DNA from: Burkholderia lata
GTDB lineage: Bacteria > Pseudomonadota > Gammaproteobacteria > Burkholderiales > Burkholderiaceae
Direction of reading: 5' to 3'
Assembly: GCF_000012945.1 (NCBI RefSeq)
Contig: NC_007510.1
Location: 1,116,001-1,180,000 of the forward strand
Length of the DNA stretch: 64,000 nucleotides
In this document: positions 35,841-45,383 of the stretch, piece by piece
Layout: each line of letters begins with the position of its first letter
How positions within the stretch are numbered: the stretch's first letter is position 1
Notes under the pieces: generated by a model
Told to the model about the DNA's origin: nothing
Databases searched by the model: none
Seen by the model: only the letters and a program-made list of their open reading frames with translations
Translations under genes and position numbers: made by a program

Positions 35841-37315
35841 CAATGACGTTGTTGCTTGCGGCGGTCGTCGTGCTGGCCGTCGCGCTTGCGGTGGCGATCG
35901 TCGCGCTCGTGCGTGGCGGTGGCCGCCACGACGATGCGGCAGTACTGGGTGACCAGATCGAGGACGCCGCGCATGCGCAGGCGCGCGCGGTCGAGCGGCT
36001 CGAACGCGAATTGCGCGGCGAGATCGTCGAGAACGCGCGCGGCTCGCGCACCGAGCTGGCCGGCAGTTTCGCGCAGCTTCAACAGACGCTCGCCGCGCAG
36101 CTGACGAGCGTGGCGACCGTACAGAACAACCAGATCGAAGGTTTTGCGCAGCAGCTCGGCAAGCTCGTCGCCGGCAATGCGCAGCAGTTCGACGCGATGC
36201 GCGAGAGCGTGCAGCGCCAGGCGCAGCAGGCGCGCGAGGAGCAGACGGGCGCGCTCAGGCTGTTCGGCGACACGTTGAACCGCCAGCTCACGCAACTGAC
36301 CGAGGCGAACGACCGCCGGATCGGCGAGGTGCGCGCGACGCTCGAACAGCGGCTGAAGGAAATCGAGACGAACAACGCGGCGAAGCTCGAGGAGATGCGC
36401 CGCACCGTCGACGAGAAACTGCACGCGACGCTCGAGCACCGGCTCGGCGAATCGTTCAAGCTCGTGTCGGACCGGCTCGAGCAGGTGCATCGCGGGCTCG
36501 GCGAGATGCAGACGCTCGCGGCGGGTGTCGGCGACTTGAAGAAAGTGCTGACCAACGTGAAGACGCGCGGCACCTGGGGTGAAGTGCAGCTCGAGGCGCT
36601 GCTCGAGCAGATGCTGACGCCCGAGCAGTACGCGAAGAACGTTGCGACCGTGCCGAAGAGCAGCGAGCGCGTCGAGTTCGCGATCCGGCTGCCGGGGCGC
36701 GAGGCCGGCACGCGCGACGCGCCGCCCGTGTGGCTGCCGATCGACGCAAAATTTCCGCGCGAAGACTACGAGCGGCTGATCGACGCGCAGGAGCGTGCCG
36801 ATGCGGTGGCGGTCGAGGAAGCGGCCCGCGCGCTCGAAGCACGCGTGCGGCTGGAGGCGCGCACGATCGCCGAGAAGTACGTCGCGCCGCCGCACACGAC
36901 CGATTTCGCGCTGCTGTTCCTGCCGACCGAAGGGCTCTATGCGGAGATCCTGCGTCGCCCGGGGCTGACCGACCTGCTGCAGCGCGACTATCGCGTGACG
37001 GTTGCCGGCCCGACGACGCTTACCGCACTGTTGAACAGCCTGCAGATGGGCTTCCGTACGCTCGCGATCGAGCAACGGTCGAGCGAGGTGTGGCAGGTGC
37101 TCGGCGCGGTGAAGACGGAGTTCGGCAAGTTCGGCGACGTGCTTGCGCGCACGAAGTCGCAGCTCGAAACGGTCACGCGTTCGATCGAGGCCGCCGAGCA
37201 GCGCACGCGCGTGATGAACCGCAAGCTGAAGCAGGTCGAGGCACTGCCGGGCGATACGGCGGCAGGGCTGCTCGGCGCGGAAGGGTCAGACGGTGCCGAT
37301 GCGGACGACGCATGA
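35837..37315 (+). CDS. rmuC: DNA recombination protein RmuC
   Basis: The protein has 492 residues. An N-terminal membrane anchor (LLLAAVVVLAVALAVAIVALV) is followed by a long coiled coil (about residues 40-230, rich in Gln/Glu/Ala/Leu) and then the RmuC nuclease-like domain with TRGTWGEVQLEALLEQML, LPIDAKFPREDYERLIDA and DFALLFLPTEGLYAEIL. RmuC limits genome inversions at short inverted repeats in E. coli. It overlaps the dehydrogenase stop by four bases, so the two genes are translationally coupled. A bidirectional terminator follows. Confidence 0.96.
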   Translation: MTMTLLLAAVVVLAVALAVAIVALVRGGGRHDDAAVLGDQIEDAAHAQARAVERLERELRGEIVENARGSRTELAGSFAQLQQTLAAQLTSVATVQNNQIEGFAQQLGKLVAGNAQQFDAMRESVQRQAQQAREEQTGALRLFGDTLNRQLTQLTEANDRRIGEVRATLEQRLKEIETNNAAKLEEMRRTVDEKLHATLEHRLGESFKLVSDRLEQVHRGLGEMQTLAAGVGDLKKVLTNVKTRGTWGEVQLEALLEQMLTPEQYAKNVATVPKSSERVEFAIRLPGREAGTRDAPPVWLPIDAKFPREDYERLIDAQERADAVAVEEAARALEARVRLEARTIAEKYVAPPHTTDFALLFLPTEGLYAEILRRPGLTDLLQRDYRVTVAGPTTLTALLNSLQMGFRTLAIEQRSSEVWQVLGAVKTEFGKFGDVLARTKSQLETVTRSIEAAEQRTRVMNRKLKQVEALPGDTAAGLLGAEGSDGADADDA

Positions 37316-37342
37316 CGCACATGGCCGACATCGGCCGGAAAG

Positions 37343-37375
37343 CAAAAACGGGCGCTGCGGCGCCCGTTTTCTTTT
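37343..37375. terminator. Bidirectional terminator after rmuC
   Basis: The stem AAAACGGGCGC / GCGCCCGTTTT with a short loop has A and T runs on both flanks. It can serve rmuC and the convergent acetyltransferase gene. Confidence 0.9.
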
Positions 37376-37405
37376 GAAGCGCTTGCCGGCGTGGTCGGCC
37401 CGCGG

Positions 37406-37891
37406 TCAATGGCCGGCGAGCGTATCCAGTGCGTCGCCCGTGACGCGTACGATGCGCCAGTCGGGCAGCACGGTTGCGCCCATCTTTTCGTAGAAATCGA
37501 TCGCCGGCTGGTTCCAGTCGAGGACCGACCATTCGAAGCGCCCGCAACGGCGCTCGACGGCCAGCGCCGCGAGGTGGCGCAGCATCGCGGTGCCGAGGCC
37601 CGTGCCGCGCTGCGACGGCTGCACGTACAGATCCTCGAGATAGAGGCCGCGACGGCCGAGGAACGTCGAATAATTGTGGAAGAACAGCGCATACGCGACG
37701 ATCGCGCCGTCGTGCTCGGCCACTCGCGCCTCGGCGGCAGGCTGCTCGCCGAACAGCGCGTCGGCGAGATCGGCCTCGGTCGCGACGAACAGGTGCGTGA
37801 GCTTCTCGAACTCGGCCAGCTCGCGCATCAGCGCGAGGATCACGCCGACGTCGTGTGCTTGGGCCGCGCGGATCAGCGGTGCGCCGCTCAC
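37406..37891 (-). CDS. GNAT-family N-acetyltransferase, diamine-acetyltransferase-like
   Basis: The protein has 161 residues and a complete GNAT core. The acetyl-CoA loop is QPSQRGTGLGTAMLRHLAALA, preceded by RRGLYLEDLYV, and motif B is FEWSVLDWNQPAIDFYEKMGA; this is the pattern of spermidine/thialysine acetyltransferases (SSAT-like). The actual amine substrate is unknown. The start is a GTG at 37891 whose four bases GTGA also contain the stop of the upstream membrane-protein gene, so the two are coupled. A terminator lies downstream. Confidence 0.88.
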   Translation of the reverse strand: MSGAPLIRAAQAHDVGVILALMRELAEFEKLTHLFVATEADLADALFGEQPAAEARVAEHDGAIVAYALFFHNYSTFLGRRGLYLEDLYVQPSQRGTGLGTAMLRHLAALAVERRCGRFEWSVLDWNQPAIDFYEKMGATVLPDWRIVRVTGDALDTLAGH

Positions 37892-38163
37892 GCTTCCTCC
37901 GGCGGATCGGACAGCACGATCTCGATGCCGCCGAAGCGCGATGCGACCCAGTTGTACGCGTGGCATGCGATCCACAGCAGCACGAAGCCGAGGATCGCGT
38001 TCAGCAGCAGTGCGCTCAGGATCGTGCTCAGTTCGACCATGCCGTAACGAATGTACGCGACGAGAATGCCGAGCAGCACGATCGGCACGCTGAACGTCAG
38101 GTAGACCAGGATCAGCGCCTTTGCGGTCTGCCCCGCGGCGATCGACGAAATTTGCTTCTTCAT
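37888..38163 (-). CDS. Small two-span membrane protein of unknown function
   Basis: The protein has 91 residues. Two hydrophobic helices (ALILVYLTFSVPIVLLGILVAYI and ILSALLLNAILGFVLLWIAC) are separated by a short loop, with a Lys-rich N terminus in the cytoplasm and an acidic C terminus (LSDPPEEA). I do not recognise a family with certainty; the pattern resembles DUF3566-type small membrane proteins. It overlaps the acetyltransferase gene by GTGA and lies 40 bp upstream (in transcription terms, downstream) of moeA, so it could be the middle gene of a moeA-membrane-GNAT transcript. Confidence 0.7.
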   Translation of the reverse strand: MKKQISSIAAGQTAKALILVYLTFSVPIVLLGILVAYIRYGMVELSTILSALLLNAILGFVLLWIACHAYNWVASRFGGIEIVLSDPPEEA

Positions 38164-38202
38164 GTGTGGATTGCCCCCGTAGAGATATACCGATAGTGGA
38201 AT

Positions 38203-39501
38203 TCAGATCAGGCCGTCGAGCGGCAGGATGTCGACCGGGGTGCCCGCGTCGACTGCCGCGGTATCGTGGCCCAGGACGATGAAACAGTTGGCGGCCGACA
38301 GGCCGCTCAGCGATGCGGAACTCTGCGAGCCGGCCGGCGCGACGTGCCAGCGGCCGTCGGCGGCGCGTGTCGCGATGCCGCGCAGGTAGTCGGTGCGGCC
38401 CGGGCGCGTCTTCAGCGCATGCGTGCTGAGTGCTGTATGCATCGACGGCGGCTGGGCCTGTGCGCCGGCCAGCGTCAGCAGCGCGGGGCGCACGATCGCG
38501 TAGAACGTCACGGCAGACGCGACCGGGTTGCCGGGCAGCCCGAAAAACAGTGTGTGACCGGCGCCATCGGCCGCGCGTGCGAGCGTGCCGCACGCGAGCG
38601 GCCGGCCGGGACGCAGCGCGAGGCTCGCGAACGTCACGTCGCCGAGCCGGGCCATGACGTCGCGCGTGAAGTCGGCTTCGCCGACCGATACGCCGCCCGA
38701 CGTGATCACCGCATCGGCCTGCGCGGCGACGGCACCGCGCAATGCGGCTTCGAGCGCGGCGGGATCGTCGCGGACGATCCCGAGATCGACCGCGTCGACA
38801 TGCAGCCTTTCGAGCATCGCGATCAGCATCCCGCGATTGCTGTCGTACAGTGCGCCGGGGCCGAGCGGCTCGCCGGGCTCGCGCAGTTCGTCGCCGGTGG
38901 AGAACACGGCGACGCGCACGCGCCGGCGCACCGAAACCTCGGTGACACCGAACGACGCAAGCAGGCCGAGATCGGACGGCCGCAGGATGCGGCCCGCGGC
39001 AAGCGCGCACGCGCCGCGCGCGAGATCCTCGCCGGCCTTGCGGCAGTTCGCGCCGCGCGCGATGTCGTGCGAGGAGAAGTGGATCGTGTCGCCGTCGGCG
39101 CGCACGCGTTCCTGCGGAATCACCGTATCGCAGCCGGCCGGCATCGGCGCGCCCGTCATGATGCGCACGCATGATCCGGACGCCACGGCGCCGTCGAACG
39201 GATGGCCGGCGAGCGCGGTGCCGGCGACCGTCAGCGCGACCTCCGCTGGCTGCGATGCATGCGTGCCGGCGCTGCCGTCGAACGCATAGCCGTCCATCGC
39301 CGAGTTGTCGTATGCGGGAATGTCGAACGGTGCGTTCACGTTGGCCGCGAGCACGCGGTCGAGTGCATCGCGCAGCGTCACCGTGTCACACGCGTCGACC
39401 GGCACCGCGAAGCGGCACGCGAGCGCCTGCGCGTCGGCGAGCGACAGCGGGGCATCGGAATCGGGTGCGGTTCGGGGGGCGGGCGAGGATTGCGTGATCA
39501 T
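38203..39501 (-). CDS. moeA: Molybdopterin molybdotransferase MoeA
   Basis: The protein has 432 residues. MoeA inserts molybdate into adenylylated molybdopterin (made by Mog). Conserved are FDIPAYDNSAMDGYAF, MTGAPMPAGCDTVIPQE, FSTGDEL and the VITSGGVSVGEADF segment of the MoaB-like domain, then LFGLPGNPVASAVTFYAIVRPAL-like C-terminal part (FFGLPGNPVASAVTF). It is followed upstream in transcription order by mobA and moaA on the same strand. Confidence 0.96.
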   Translation of the reverse strand: MITQSSPAPRTAPDSDAPLSLADAQALACRFAVPVDACDTVTLRDALDRVLAANVNAPFDIPAYDNSAMDGYAFDGSAGTHASQPAEVALTVAGTALAGHPFDGAVASGSCVRIMTGAPMPAGCDTVIPQERVRADGDTIHFSSHDIARGANCRKAGEDLARGACALAAGRILRPSDLGLLASFGVTEVSVRRRVRVAVFSTGDELREPGEPLGPGALYDSNRGMLIAMLERLHVDAVDLGIVRDDPAALEAALRGAVAAQADAVITSGGVSVGEADFTRDVMARLGDVTFASLALRPGRPLACGTLARAADGAGHTLFFGLPGNPVASAVTFYAIVRPALLTLAGAQAQPPSMHTALSTHALKTRPGRTDYLRGIATRAADGRWHVAPAGSQSSASLSGLSAANCFIVLGHDTAAVDAGTPVDILPLDGLI

Positions 39502-39606
39502 CAGTCGGACTGCGCCGCAAGGCGTATCGGGTTCGTGGCCGGTGGCGCGAGGAGGGTGCCTGGGCGCGGGTTTCGCGTGCGGCGGGCGGGAACCGTACGG
39601 GTGCCG

Positions 39607-40224
39607 TCAGCGGCGGGCCAGCGCGGCGAGTTCCTGCCAGGAGTTGGCATTGTAAAACGCACGCTCGTCGTGAAACTCGACTTCGACCGTCTTGTGGCGT
39701 GCGTACCACGCACGCACCTTGCGGTCGCCGGCGGCGAGCCGGGCGGCGAGATCGTCGGCCAGCGACGTGCGCAGCAGCGCGAACGTCGGCTGTGGCGAGC
39801 GCACGTGTTGCGCGTCGACGGTCACCGCCATGGCGATGTCGGCCTGCTGCGCGTCGAGCGCCGCCTGCAAGCGTGCGACGAGGTCGGCGGGCAGATAGGG
39901 CGTGTCGCACGGCGAGCACGCGACGAGCGGCGCGCGTGCCGCTCGCATGCCGGCGAGCAGGCCCGCGAGCGGGCCGGGGAAGTCGGGCGTTTCGTCCGCG
40001 ACGATGCGCGCATCGAACGGCGCACCGAGTTCGGCATAGCGATCGGCGTGGCGATTCGCGCTGATCAGCGTCTCGTCGACCTGCGGCGAGAGCCGGCTCA
40101 GCACGTGCAGCGCGAGCGGCGTGCCGTCGAGCAACTGCAGGCCCTTGTCGACACCATCCATGCGTGTGGCACGCCCGCCTGCGAGCAGCAGGCCGGCAAT
40201 CGAGGGAGAGGCGGAAGCGGGCAT
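39607..40224 (-). CDS. mobA: Molybdenum cofactor guanylyltransferase MobA
   Basis: The protein has 205 residues. It converts Mo-molybdopterin to the MGD form with GTP. The nucleotide-binding start AGLLLAGGRATRMDGVDKGLQLLDG, the central LVACSPCDTPYLPADLVARL and HDERAFYNANSWQELA near the C terminus are typical. It lies between moaA and moeA with 28 and 105 bp spacers, forming moaA-mobA-moeA on the minus strand. Confidence 0.95.
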   Translation of the reverse strand: MPASASPSIAGLLLAGGRATRMDGVDKGLQLLDGTPLALHVLSRLSPQVDETLISANRHADRYAELGAPFDARIVADETPDFPGPLAGLLAGMRAARAPLVACSPCDTPYLPADLVARLQAALDAQQADIAMAVTVDAQHVRSPQPTFALLRTSLADDLAARLAAGDRKVRAWYARHKTVEVEFHDERAFYNANSWQELAALARR

Positions 40225-40252
40225 GGTCGGCGGGCAGGAAGGGCGGCGTGCG

Positions 40253-41365
40253 TCAGCCGCCGATATATGACATTTCGACCCGCTTGCCGGCGCCGTCGGG
40301 CACGGCGTCGGCAGACGCGCTGCCGCGCAGCTGCGAATAACGGTCGGTGCGGGCCTGCCAGATGCGGGCGATCGCGGTCGCGATCTCGGCGTCGCTCGCG
40401 CCGCCGCGTACGAGCGCGCGCAGGTCGTGGCCCGTCGACGCGAACAGGCACAGGTACAGCTTGCCTTCGGTCGACAGCCGCGCGCGCGTGCAGTCGCCGC
40501 AGAACGCCTGCGTGACGCTCGAAATCACGCCGATCTCGCCGCTGCCGTCCGCATAGCCCCAGCGCTGCGCGGTTTCGGCCGCCGTGTGGGGATCGAGCGG
40601 CACGAGCGGGAAGTGTTCGGCGAGCCGGGCGATGACGTCCGCCGACGGCAGCACCTCGGTCATGTTCCAGCCGTTCGACGTGCCGACGTCCATGTATTCG
40701 ATGAAGCGCAGGATCACGCCGGTCCCGCGGAAACGCTCGGCCATCGGCAGGATCTCGCTGTCGTTGGTGCCGCGCTTCACGACCATGTTGACCTTGACCG
40801 GCGCGAGGCCCACGGCCTGGGCCGCGAAGATGCCGTCGAGCACGTCGGCGCTCGCGAATTCGGCATCGTTCATGCGCTTGAACAACGTATCGTCGAGCGC
40901 GTCGAGGCTGACCGTCACGCGCGTGAGCCCGGCGTCCTTCAGCGCGCGCGCCTTGCGAGCGAGCAGCGAACCGTTGGTCGTGAGCGTCAGGTCGATCGGG
41001 CGGCCGTCATGCGTGGTCAGGCGTGCGAGGCGCTCGATCAGGAATTCGAGATTCTTGCGCAGCAGCGGCTCGCCACCGGTGATGCGGATCTTCTCGACGC
41101 CATGTGCGACAAAGAGTCGCGCCACGCGTTCGATTTCCTCGTGCGTGAGCAGGGCGCTGTGCGGCAGGAACGGGTAGTCCTTGTCGAAGACGGCGCGCGG
41201 CATGCAGTACACGCAGCGGAAGTTGCAGCGATCCGTCACCGAAATGCGCAGGTCGCGCAGCGGCCTGGCGAACGTGTCGGCCAGCGTGCCGTCCGGGGCG
41301 TGCGCGACGCCGGAGACGTCCGGCATCCCGCTGACGTCGGCGAGAGGAATGATGCGTCGGGACAT
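40253..41365 (-). CDS. moaA: GTP 3',8-cyclase MoaA
   Basis: The protein has 370 residues and is the radical SAM enzyme that starts molybdenum cofactor synthesis by converting GTP to 3',8-cH2GTP with MoaC. The SAM cluster cysteines are Cys47, Cys51 and Cys54 in [12 protein letters not shown] second 4Fe-4S site is formed by the C-terminal [20 protein letters not shown], and the family ends in a Gly-Gly dipeptide, here IGG. It is the first gene of the minus-strand moaA-mobA-moeA series; no moaC, moaD or moaE is seen in the window. Confidence 0.97.
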   Translation of the reverse strand: MSRRIIPLADVSGMPDVSGVAHAPDGTLADTFARPLRDLRISVTDRCNFRCVYCMPRAVFDKDYPFLPHSALLTHEEIERVARLFVAHGVEKIRITGGEPLLRKNLEFLIERLARLTTHDGRPIDLTLTTNGSLLARKARALKDAGLTRVTVSLDALDDTLFKRMNDAEFASADVLDGIFAAQAVGLAPVKVNMVVKRGTNDSEILPMAERFRGTGVILRFIEYMDVGTSNGWNMTEVLPSADVIARLAEHFPLVPLDPHTAAETAQRWGYADGSGEIGVISSVTQAFCGDCTRARLSTEGKLYLCLFASTGHDLRALVRGGASDAEIATAIARIWQARTDRYSQLRGSASADAVPDGAGKRVEMSYIGG

Positions 41366-41448
41366 GTTGAAAGAAGTGCGAACCAGACCTCTATTTTAGC
41401 CGCAAGCGGCGGGTCGGGCCGGTGGGCGGAAACCCGCAGCGCGGACGT

Positions 41449-41477
41449 GAAAAAGCCCGCCGGAGGCGGGCTTTTCC
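41449..41477 (-). terminator. Rho-independent terminator of rne
   Basis: The stem AAGCCCGCC / GGCGGGCTT with a 3-nt loop is flanked by A and T runs on both sides. It lies 20 bp after the rne stop and before the moaA promoter region. Confidence 0.9.
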
Positions 41478-41496
41478 TGGTCGGACGATGCGTCGA

Positions 41497-44400
41497 TCAG
41501 TGATGCGTCGTTTCGACCTGCTGCATCGGGGCCGTATCGACCGGCGGCAGCGCCTTGCGTTCGCGCTGCACGCGAGCCGGACGCGGGAGGCGCGACGCGG
41601 CTTCCTGCGCAGCGGCGAACTTGCCGGCGTCGGTGTTCACCCAGACGAGACCAGCCTGCTCCAGCACGGTATCCAGGCTCGCCGAAGCGGGCGCGGCTGC
41701 CGGTTGGGCCGGAGCGGGGGCCGGTGCCGGTGCGGGTGCCGGTGCCGGTGCTGCCACGGCTTCGACCGGTGCTGCTTCGACATGGACCGGCTCGACAGCC
41801 ACCGGAGCGGCTTCGGTCGTCACGGCCGGTGCAGCTTGCTCGACGGGTGCCGGTTGCGGCGCCTCGACAGCGACAGGTGCTGCCGGCACTTCGAACGCGT
41901 CGGTCGGCGAAACCGCGACCGGCGCCGGGCCGGCTTCAGTCGCGACGGCCGGTGCGACCGGTGCCGGTTCTGCTGCCTGGGCGACAACGGCTGCTTCGAC
42001 CGCCACTGCTTCGACGTGTACCGGCGCCGGCTGCGGCTCGACAGTGGCCGGTGCTGCCGGTTCGGCATGGTGCTCGACCACTGCTTCGACGACGACGGCA
42101 CTTGCCGCGGCGGCTGCCACGGCGACTGCCGGTGCGGCCGTGTGGGCCGGTTCGGCAGCAGCCGGTGCTTCCGGCGTCACAGCGTGCACCGCAACTTCAC
42201 CCTCTGCGCCTTGCTCGGCGTGGTCGACGACTGCGCCGTCTTCCTCGCGCTCACGACGACCGCCGCGGCGGCCGCGACGGCGACGGCGACGTTCCTCGCC
42301 ATCACGCGCGCCGGCTTCCGCGTCGGCTGCCAGCTCGGCGTCGGGCAGGGCTTCTGCGAGGGCCTTGTCGGCTTCCGGTTCCGGATGCGCTTCGCCACGG
42401 TTGACGGTTTCCAGCGTTGCTGCATGCTGGGTCGGCTTGCGGCGCTCACCGCGCTCGCGACGTTCGCCGCGTTCCTGGCGCTCGCCACGACCGGCTGCTT
42501 CGACGCCTTCCGGCTGCTCGATACGCTCGCGCGGTTCGCGGTTCTCACGCGGTTCGCGCGGCTCACGGCCTTCACGCGGCTCGCGACCTTCACGCGGGCC
42601 ACGGCCCTCGCGACCTTCGCGGTTCTCGCGCGGTTCGCGCGGCTCACGGCTTTCACGCGGTTCGCGGCCTTCACGCGGCTCACGAGCCTCACGCGGTTCG
42701 CGCACTTCCTTGCCTTCGCGTTCCTGGCGTTGCGGCTGGCCACGGCCTGCCACAGCCTGGTCGCGACCGCCCTGTGCCTGCTGGGCGCCGCCACGACGAT
42801 TGCGGTTGCGATCGCCGCCGCGTTCGCCACGCTGCTCGGACTTCTCGGTGCGTTCGCCGCGCGCCGGACGGGCTGCCTGCTCCTTCGCCGGTGCCGGAGC
42901 AACCGGTGCGGGGGCGGGCGCCGGGGACACGCCGAACAGGCCCTTCAGCCAGCCGATGAAGCCGCCGCTGGCCGGCGCCACAGGCGTGGGCGCTGCAACG
43001 GGTTCGACCGGGCGCTGCGGTGCCGGGCTCGGGGCCGGACGCTCGGGCGTGATGCCCTTGACCGCGGCTTCCTGCTTCGGCTTCACTTCCGCCGCGCGCT
43101 TGCTGTAGCCGGTTTCCGACTCGAGTTCGCGGGCTGCTTCCTCGGCCATCTTCCAGGACGCGCGCGGGTCGTCGAGACGTGCGTCGTCGTGGCGCAGGCG
43201 CTCGAGCTTGTAGTGCGGCGTATCGAGGTGCTTGTTCGGGATCAGCACGATGCCGACCTTGAAGCGCGACTCGATCTTGTTGATTTCCTGACGCTTTTCG
43301 TTGAGCAGGAAGGCGGTCACCTCGACCGGCACCTGGCAGTGGATCGCCGCGGTGTTTTCCTTCATCGCTTCTTCCTGAATGATCCGCAGGACCTGCAGCG
43401 CGGACGATTCGGTATCGCGGATGTGGCCGGTGCCGTTACAACGCGGGCAGGTCACGTGGCTGCCTTCCGACAGGGCCGGACGCAGGCGCTGGCGCGACAG
43501 TTCCATCAGGCCGAAGCGGGAGATCTTGCCCATCTGGACGCGCGCGCGGTCATGCTTGAGCGCATCTTTCAGGCGCTGCTCGACTTCGCGCTGGCTCTTC
43601 GCCGATTCCATGTCGATGAAATCGATCACGATCAGTCCGCCGAGGTCGCGAAGGCGGAGCTGGCGGGCGACTTCGTCGGCTGCTTCGAGGTTCGTGCGGG
43701 TCGCCGTTTCCTCGATGTCCGCGCCCTTGGTGGCACGCGCCGAGTTCACGTCGATCGCGACGAGCGCTTCGGTATGGTCGATCACGATCGCGCCGCCCGA
43801 CGGCAGCGGCACCGTGCGCGAGTACGCGGTCTCGATCTGGTGTTCGATCTGGAAGCGGGAGAACAGCGGCACGTCGTCGTGGTAGCGCTTCACCTTCGCG
43901 ACGTTGTCCGGCATCACGATATCCATGAATGCGCGGGCCTGATCGTGGATTTCGTTCGTATCGATCAGGATTTCGCCGATATCGGGCTGGAAATAGTCCC
44001 GGATCGCGCGGATCACGAGGCTCGATTCCAGGTAGATCAGCATCGGCTGGCCGGCATTGCCGCTTTGCGACGCCGCTTCGATCGCGCGCCACAGTTGCAG
44101 CAGGTAGTTCAGGTCCCACTGCAGTTCCTCGGCGCTGCGGCCGATGCCCGCGGTACGGGCGATCATGCTCATGCCGTCCGGGATCTGCAGTTGCGCCATC
44201 GTCTCGCGCAGTTCCTGACGCTCGTCGCCTTCGATCCGGCGCGACACGCCGCCGCCGCGCGGATTGTTCGGCATCAGCACCAGATAGCGGCCGGCGAGCG
44301 AGATGAACGTGGTGAGGGCAGCGCCCTTGTTGCCGCGTTCTTCCTTCTCGACCTGGACGATCAGCTCCTGGCCTTCGCGCAGGGCATCCTGGATGCGCGC

Positions 44401-44658
44401 GGAGCGCATGTCGATGCCTTCCTTGAAGTACTGGCGGGCAACTTCCTTGAACGGCAGGAAGCCGTGGCGGTCTTCGCCGTAGTTGACGAAGCACGCTTCG
44501 AGCGACGGCTCGATACGGGTGATGACACCTTTGTAGATATTGCCTTTGCGCTGTTCGCGCCCGGCTGTCTCGATGTCGATGTCGATGAGCTTCTGCCCGT
44601 CGACGATGGCGACGCGCAGCTCCTCCTGCTGCGTCGCATTGAACAGCATGCGTTTCAT
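41497..44658 (-). CDS. rne: Ribonuclease E
   Basis: The protein has 1053 residues. The N-terminal catalytic part includes an S1 domain (about residues 37-120, [23 protein letters not shown]), the RNase H-like and DNase I-like segments, and the Zn-link Cys404 and Cys407 (TCPRCNGTG), at the same positions as in E. coli. Residues 567-576 ([10 protein letters not shown]) form an amphipathic membrane-targeting helix, also at the E. coli position. After that comes a long disordered tail: Arg/Glu/Pro repeats (about 650-720, [11 protein letters not shown] type) likely to bind RNA, then Ala/Pro/Val/Glu-rich sequence. It should assemble the RNA degradosome at the inner membrane. Confidence 0.97.
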   Translation of the reverse strand: MKRMLFNATQQEELRVAIVDGQKLIDIDIETAGREQRKGNIYKGVITRIEPSLEACFVNYGEDRHGFLPFKEVARQYFKEGIDMRSARIQDALREGQELIVQVEKEERGNKGAALTTFISLAGRYLVLMPNNPRGGGVSRRIEGDERQELRETMAQLQIPDGMSMIARTAGIGRSAEELQWDLNYLLQLWRAIEAASQSGNAGQPMLIYLESSLVIRAIRDYFQPDIGEILIDTNEIHDQARAFMDIVMPDNVAKVKRYHDDVPLFSRFQIEHQIETAYSRTVPLPSGGAIVIDHTEALVAIDVNSARATKGADIEETATRTNLEAADEVARQLRLRDLGGLIVIDFIDMESAKSQREVEQRLKDALKHDRARVQMGKISRFGLMELSRQRLRPALSEGSHVTCPRCNGTGHIRDTESSALQVLRIIQEEAMKENTAAIHCQVPVEVTAFLLNEKRQEINKIESRFKVGIVLIPNKHLDTPHYKLERLRHDDARLDDPRASWKMAEEAARELESETGYSKRAAEVKPKQEAAVKGITPERPAPSPAPQRPVEPVAAPTPVAPASGGFIGWLKGLFGVSPAPAPAPVAPAPAKEQAARPARGERTEKSEQRGERGGDRNRNRRGGAQQAQGGRDQAVAGRGQPQRQEREGKEVREPREAREPREGREPRESREPREPRENREGREGRGPREGREPREGREPREPRENREPRERIEQPEGVEAAGRGERQERGERRERGERRKPTQHAATLETVNRGEAHPEPEADKALAEALPDAELAADAEAGARDGEERRRRRRGRRGGRREREEDGAVVDHAEQGAEGEVAVHAVTPEAPAAAEPAHTAAPAVAVAAAAASAVVVEAVVEHHAEPAAPATVEPQPAPVHVEAVAVEAAVVAQAAEPAPVAPAVATEAGPAPVAVSPTDAFEVPAAPVAVEAPQPAPVEQAAPAVTTEAAPVAVEPVHVEAAPVEAVAAPAPAPAPAPAPAPAQPAAAPASASLDTVLEQAGLVWVNTDAGKFAAAQEAASRLPRPARVQRERKALPPVDTAPMQQVETTHH
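42510..42715 (-). repeat. Arg-Glu-Pro repeat region in the RNase E tail
   Basis: Degenerate in-frame repeats of units like [11 protein letters not shown] cover about 70 codons. They encode the arginine-rich RNA-binding segment; being degenerate and in frame, they are not a CRISPR array or mobile repeat. Confidence 0.75.
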
Positions 44659-45383
44659 GAACGACTCCAGGCGGCTCTGCTGGCGGCGCCTCGCGGTTGT
44701 CAGTCGCGAGGGCGGGAACGACGGCAGGCCGCGCCTTGTTGTGTTGTCACAAGCACGCTGGAGCGGGAACGATGGCGGGGAGAATTGCCTGAAGAGGCGC
44801 TTGGGCCCGAAAGACGGGGCCGGCGGCCATAGGGCACCTGCGAACACGGCTTCAAAGCACGGCGTCCACACACCGCACGCTGTCAAAGCGCGCTAAGCCT
44901 GAGGCCGGGCACTGCCGCGGGGCGCGTCGTCATGCGACGCGCGTGCCAACGGGCGGCAGATGCTGCGGCTTGGGCCGCAGCGGGGAGTATCGAATCCAGC
45001 CCGACTTTCCCGCCTGGGGTGTACTTCCCTGGTTTGACGTCGCCAGGCTCCGCACGCTTCGCGGAGCCAAATCGGGCGCAACGCCGTAATTTTCGCAACC
45101 GGCAGCCTGCGCGGACGCACTTCGCGCCGTCGGGCTGCCGATCAAATTCTTTTCAACCAACTTTCCGTTACCGCGGCGCCTTGCCGACCGAATCCGCCTG
45201 TGGGCGCGATCCTTGCCGACGGGCGGCGCCGTGCGTGCAACTTGCTGCATCTCTTTGATTAGGGGTGAGCAGCAGACCCCCGGCGCAAGTAAAATAACGG
45301 TTTGCGCTTGCGCCTTGCCCGGATGGTCCGGGCCGGCCGGTGAGGCCGCCCGCAACGTCAGGCTGGGCAAAATTATATTCAGT
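44659..45383. other. 725-bp divergent rne-rluC intergenic region (rne leader)
   Basis: The gap is far longer than others in this window. It holds three hairpins with perfect 8-bp stems (44922-44942, 44962-44981 and 45046-45068), which fall in the transcribed leader if rne starts near the rluC end. No convincing ORF or sigma-70 promoter was seen. In E. coli the ~360-nt rne leader mediates autoregulation. Confidence 0.6.
44922..45068 (-). promoter_or_regulatory. Three perfect hairpins in the putative rne 5' leader
   Basis: The stems are GCGCGTCG/CGACGCGC (loop 5), GCTGCGGC/GCCGCAGC (loop 4) and GGCTCCGC/GCGGAGCC (loop 7), in plus-strand notation. They lie 264-410 nt upstream of the rne start and could act as RNase E binding sites for autoregulation. 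Confidence 0.5.

Noticed and set aside
33189..35843. 884-codon open frame on the minus strand
   Set aside because: It runs opposite three well-supported genes (LUD protein, antiporter, dehydrogenase) and has the Arg/His-rich composition of GC-rich shadows.
42510..42715. Repeat array as mobile or CRISPR element
   Set aside because: It codes for the Arg-rich segment of RNase E in the correct frame.
41422..44832. 1136-codon open frame on the plus strand opposite rne
   Set aside because: It is the mirror of the strongly GC3-biased rne gene, Leu/Ala/Phe-rich with no domain, and rne itself has perfect family motifs.
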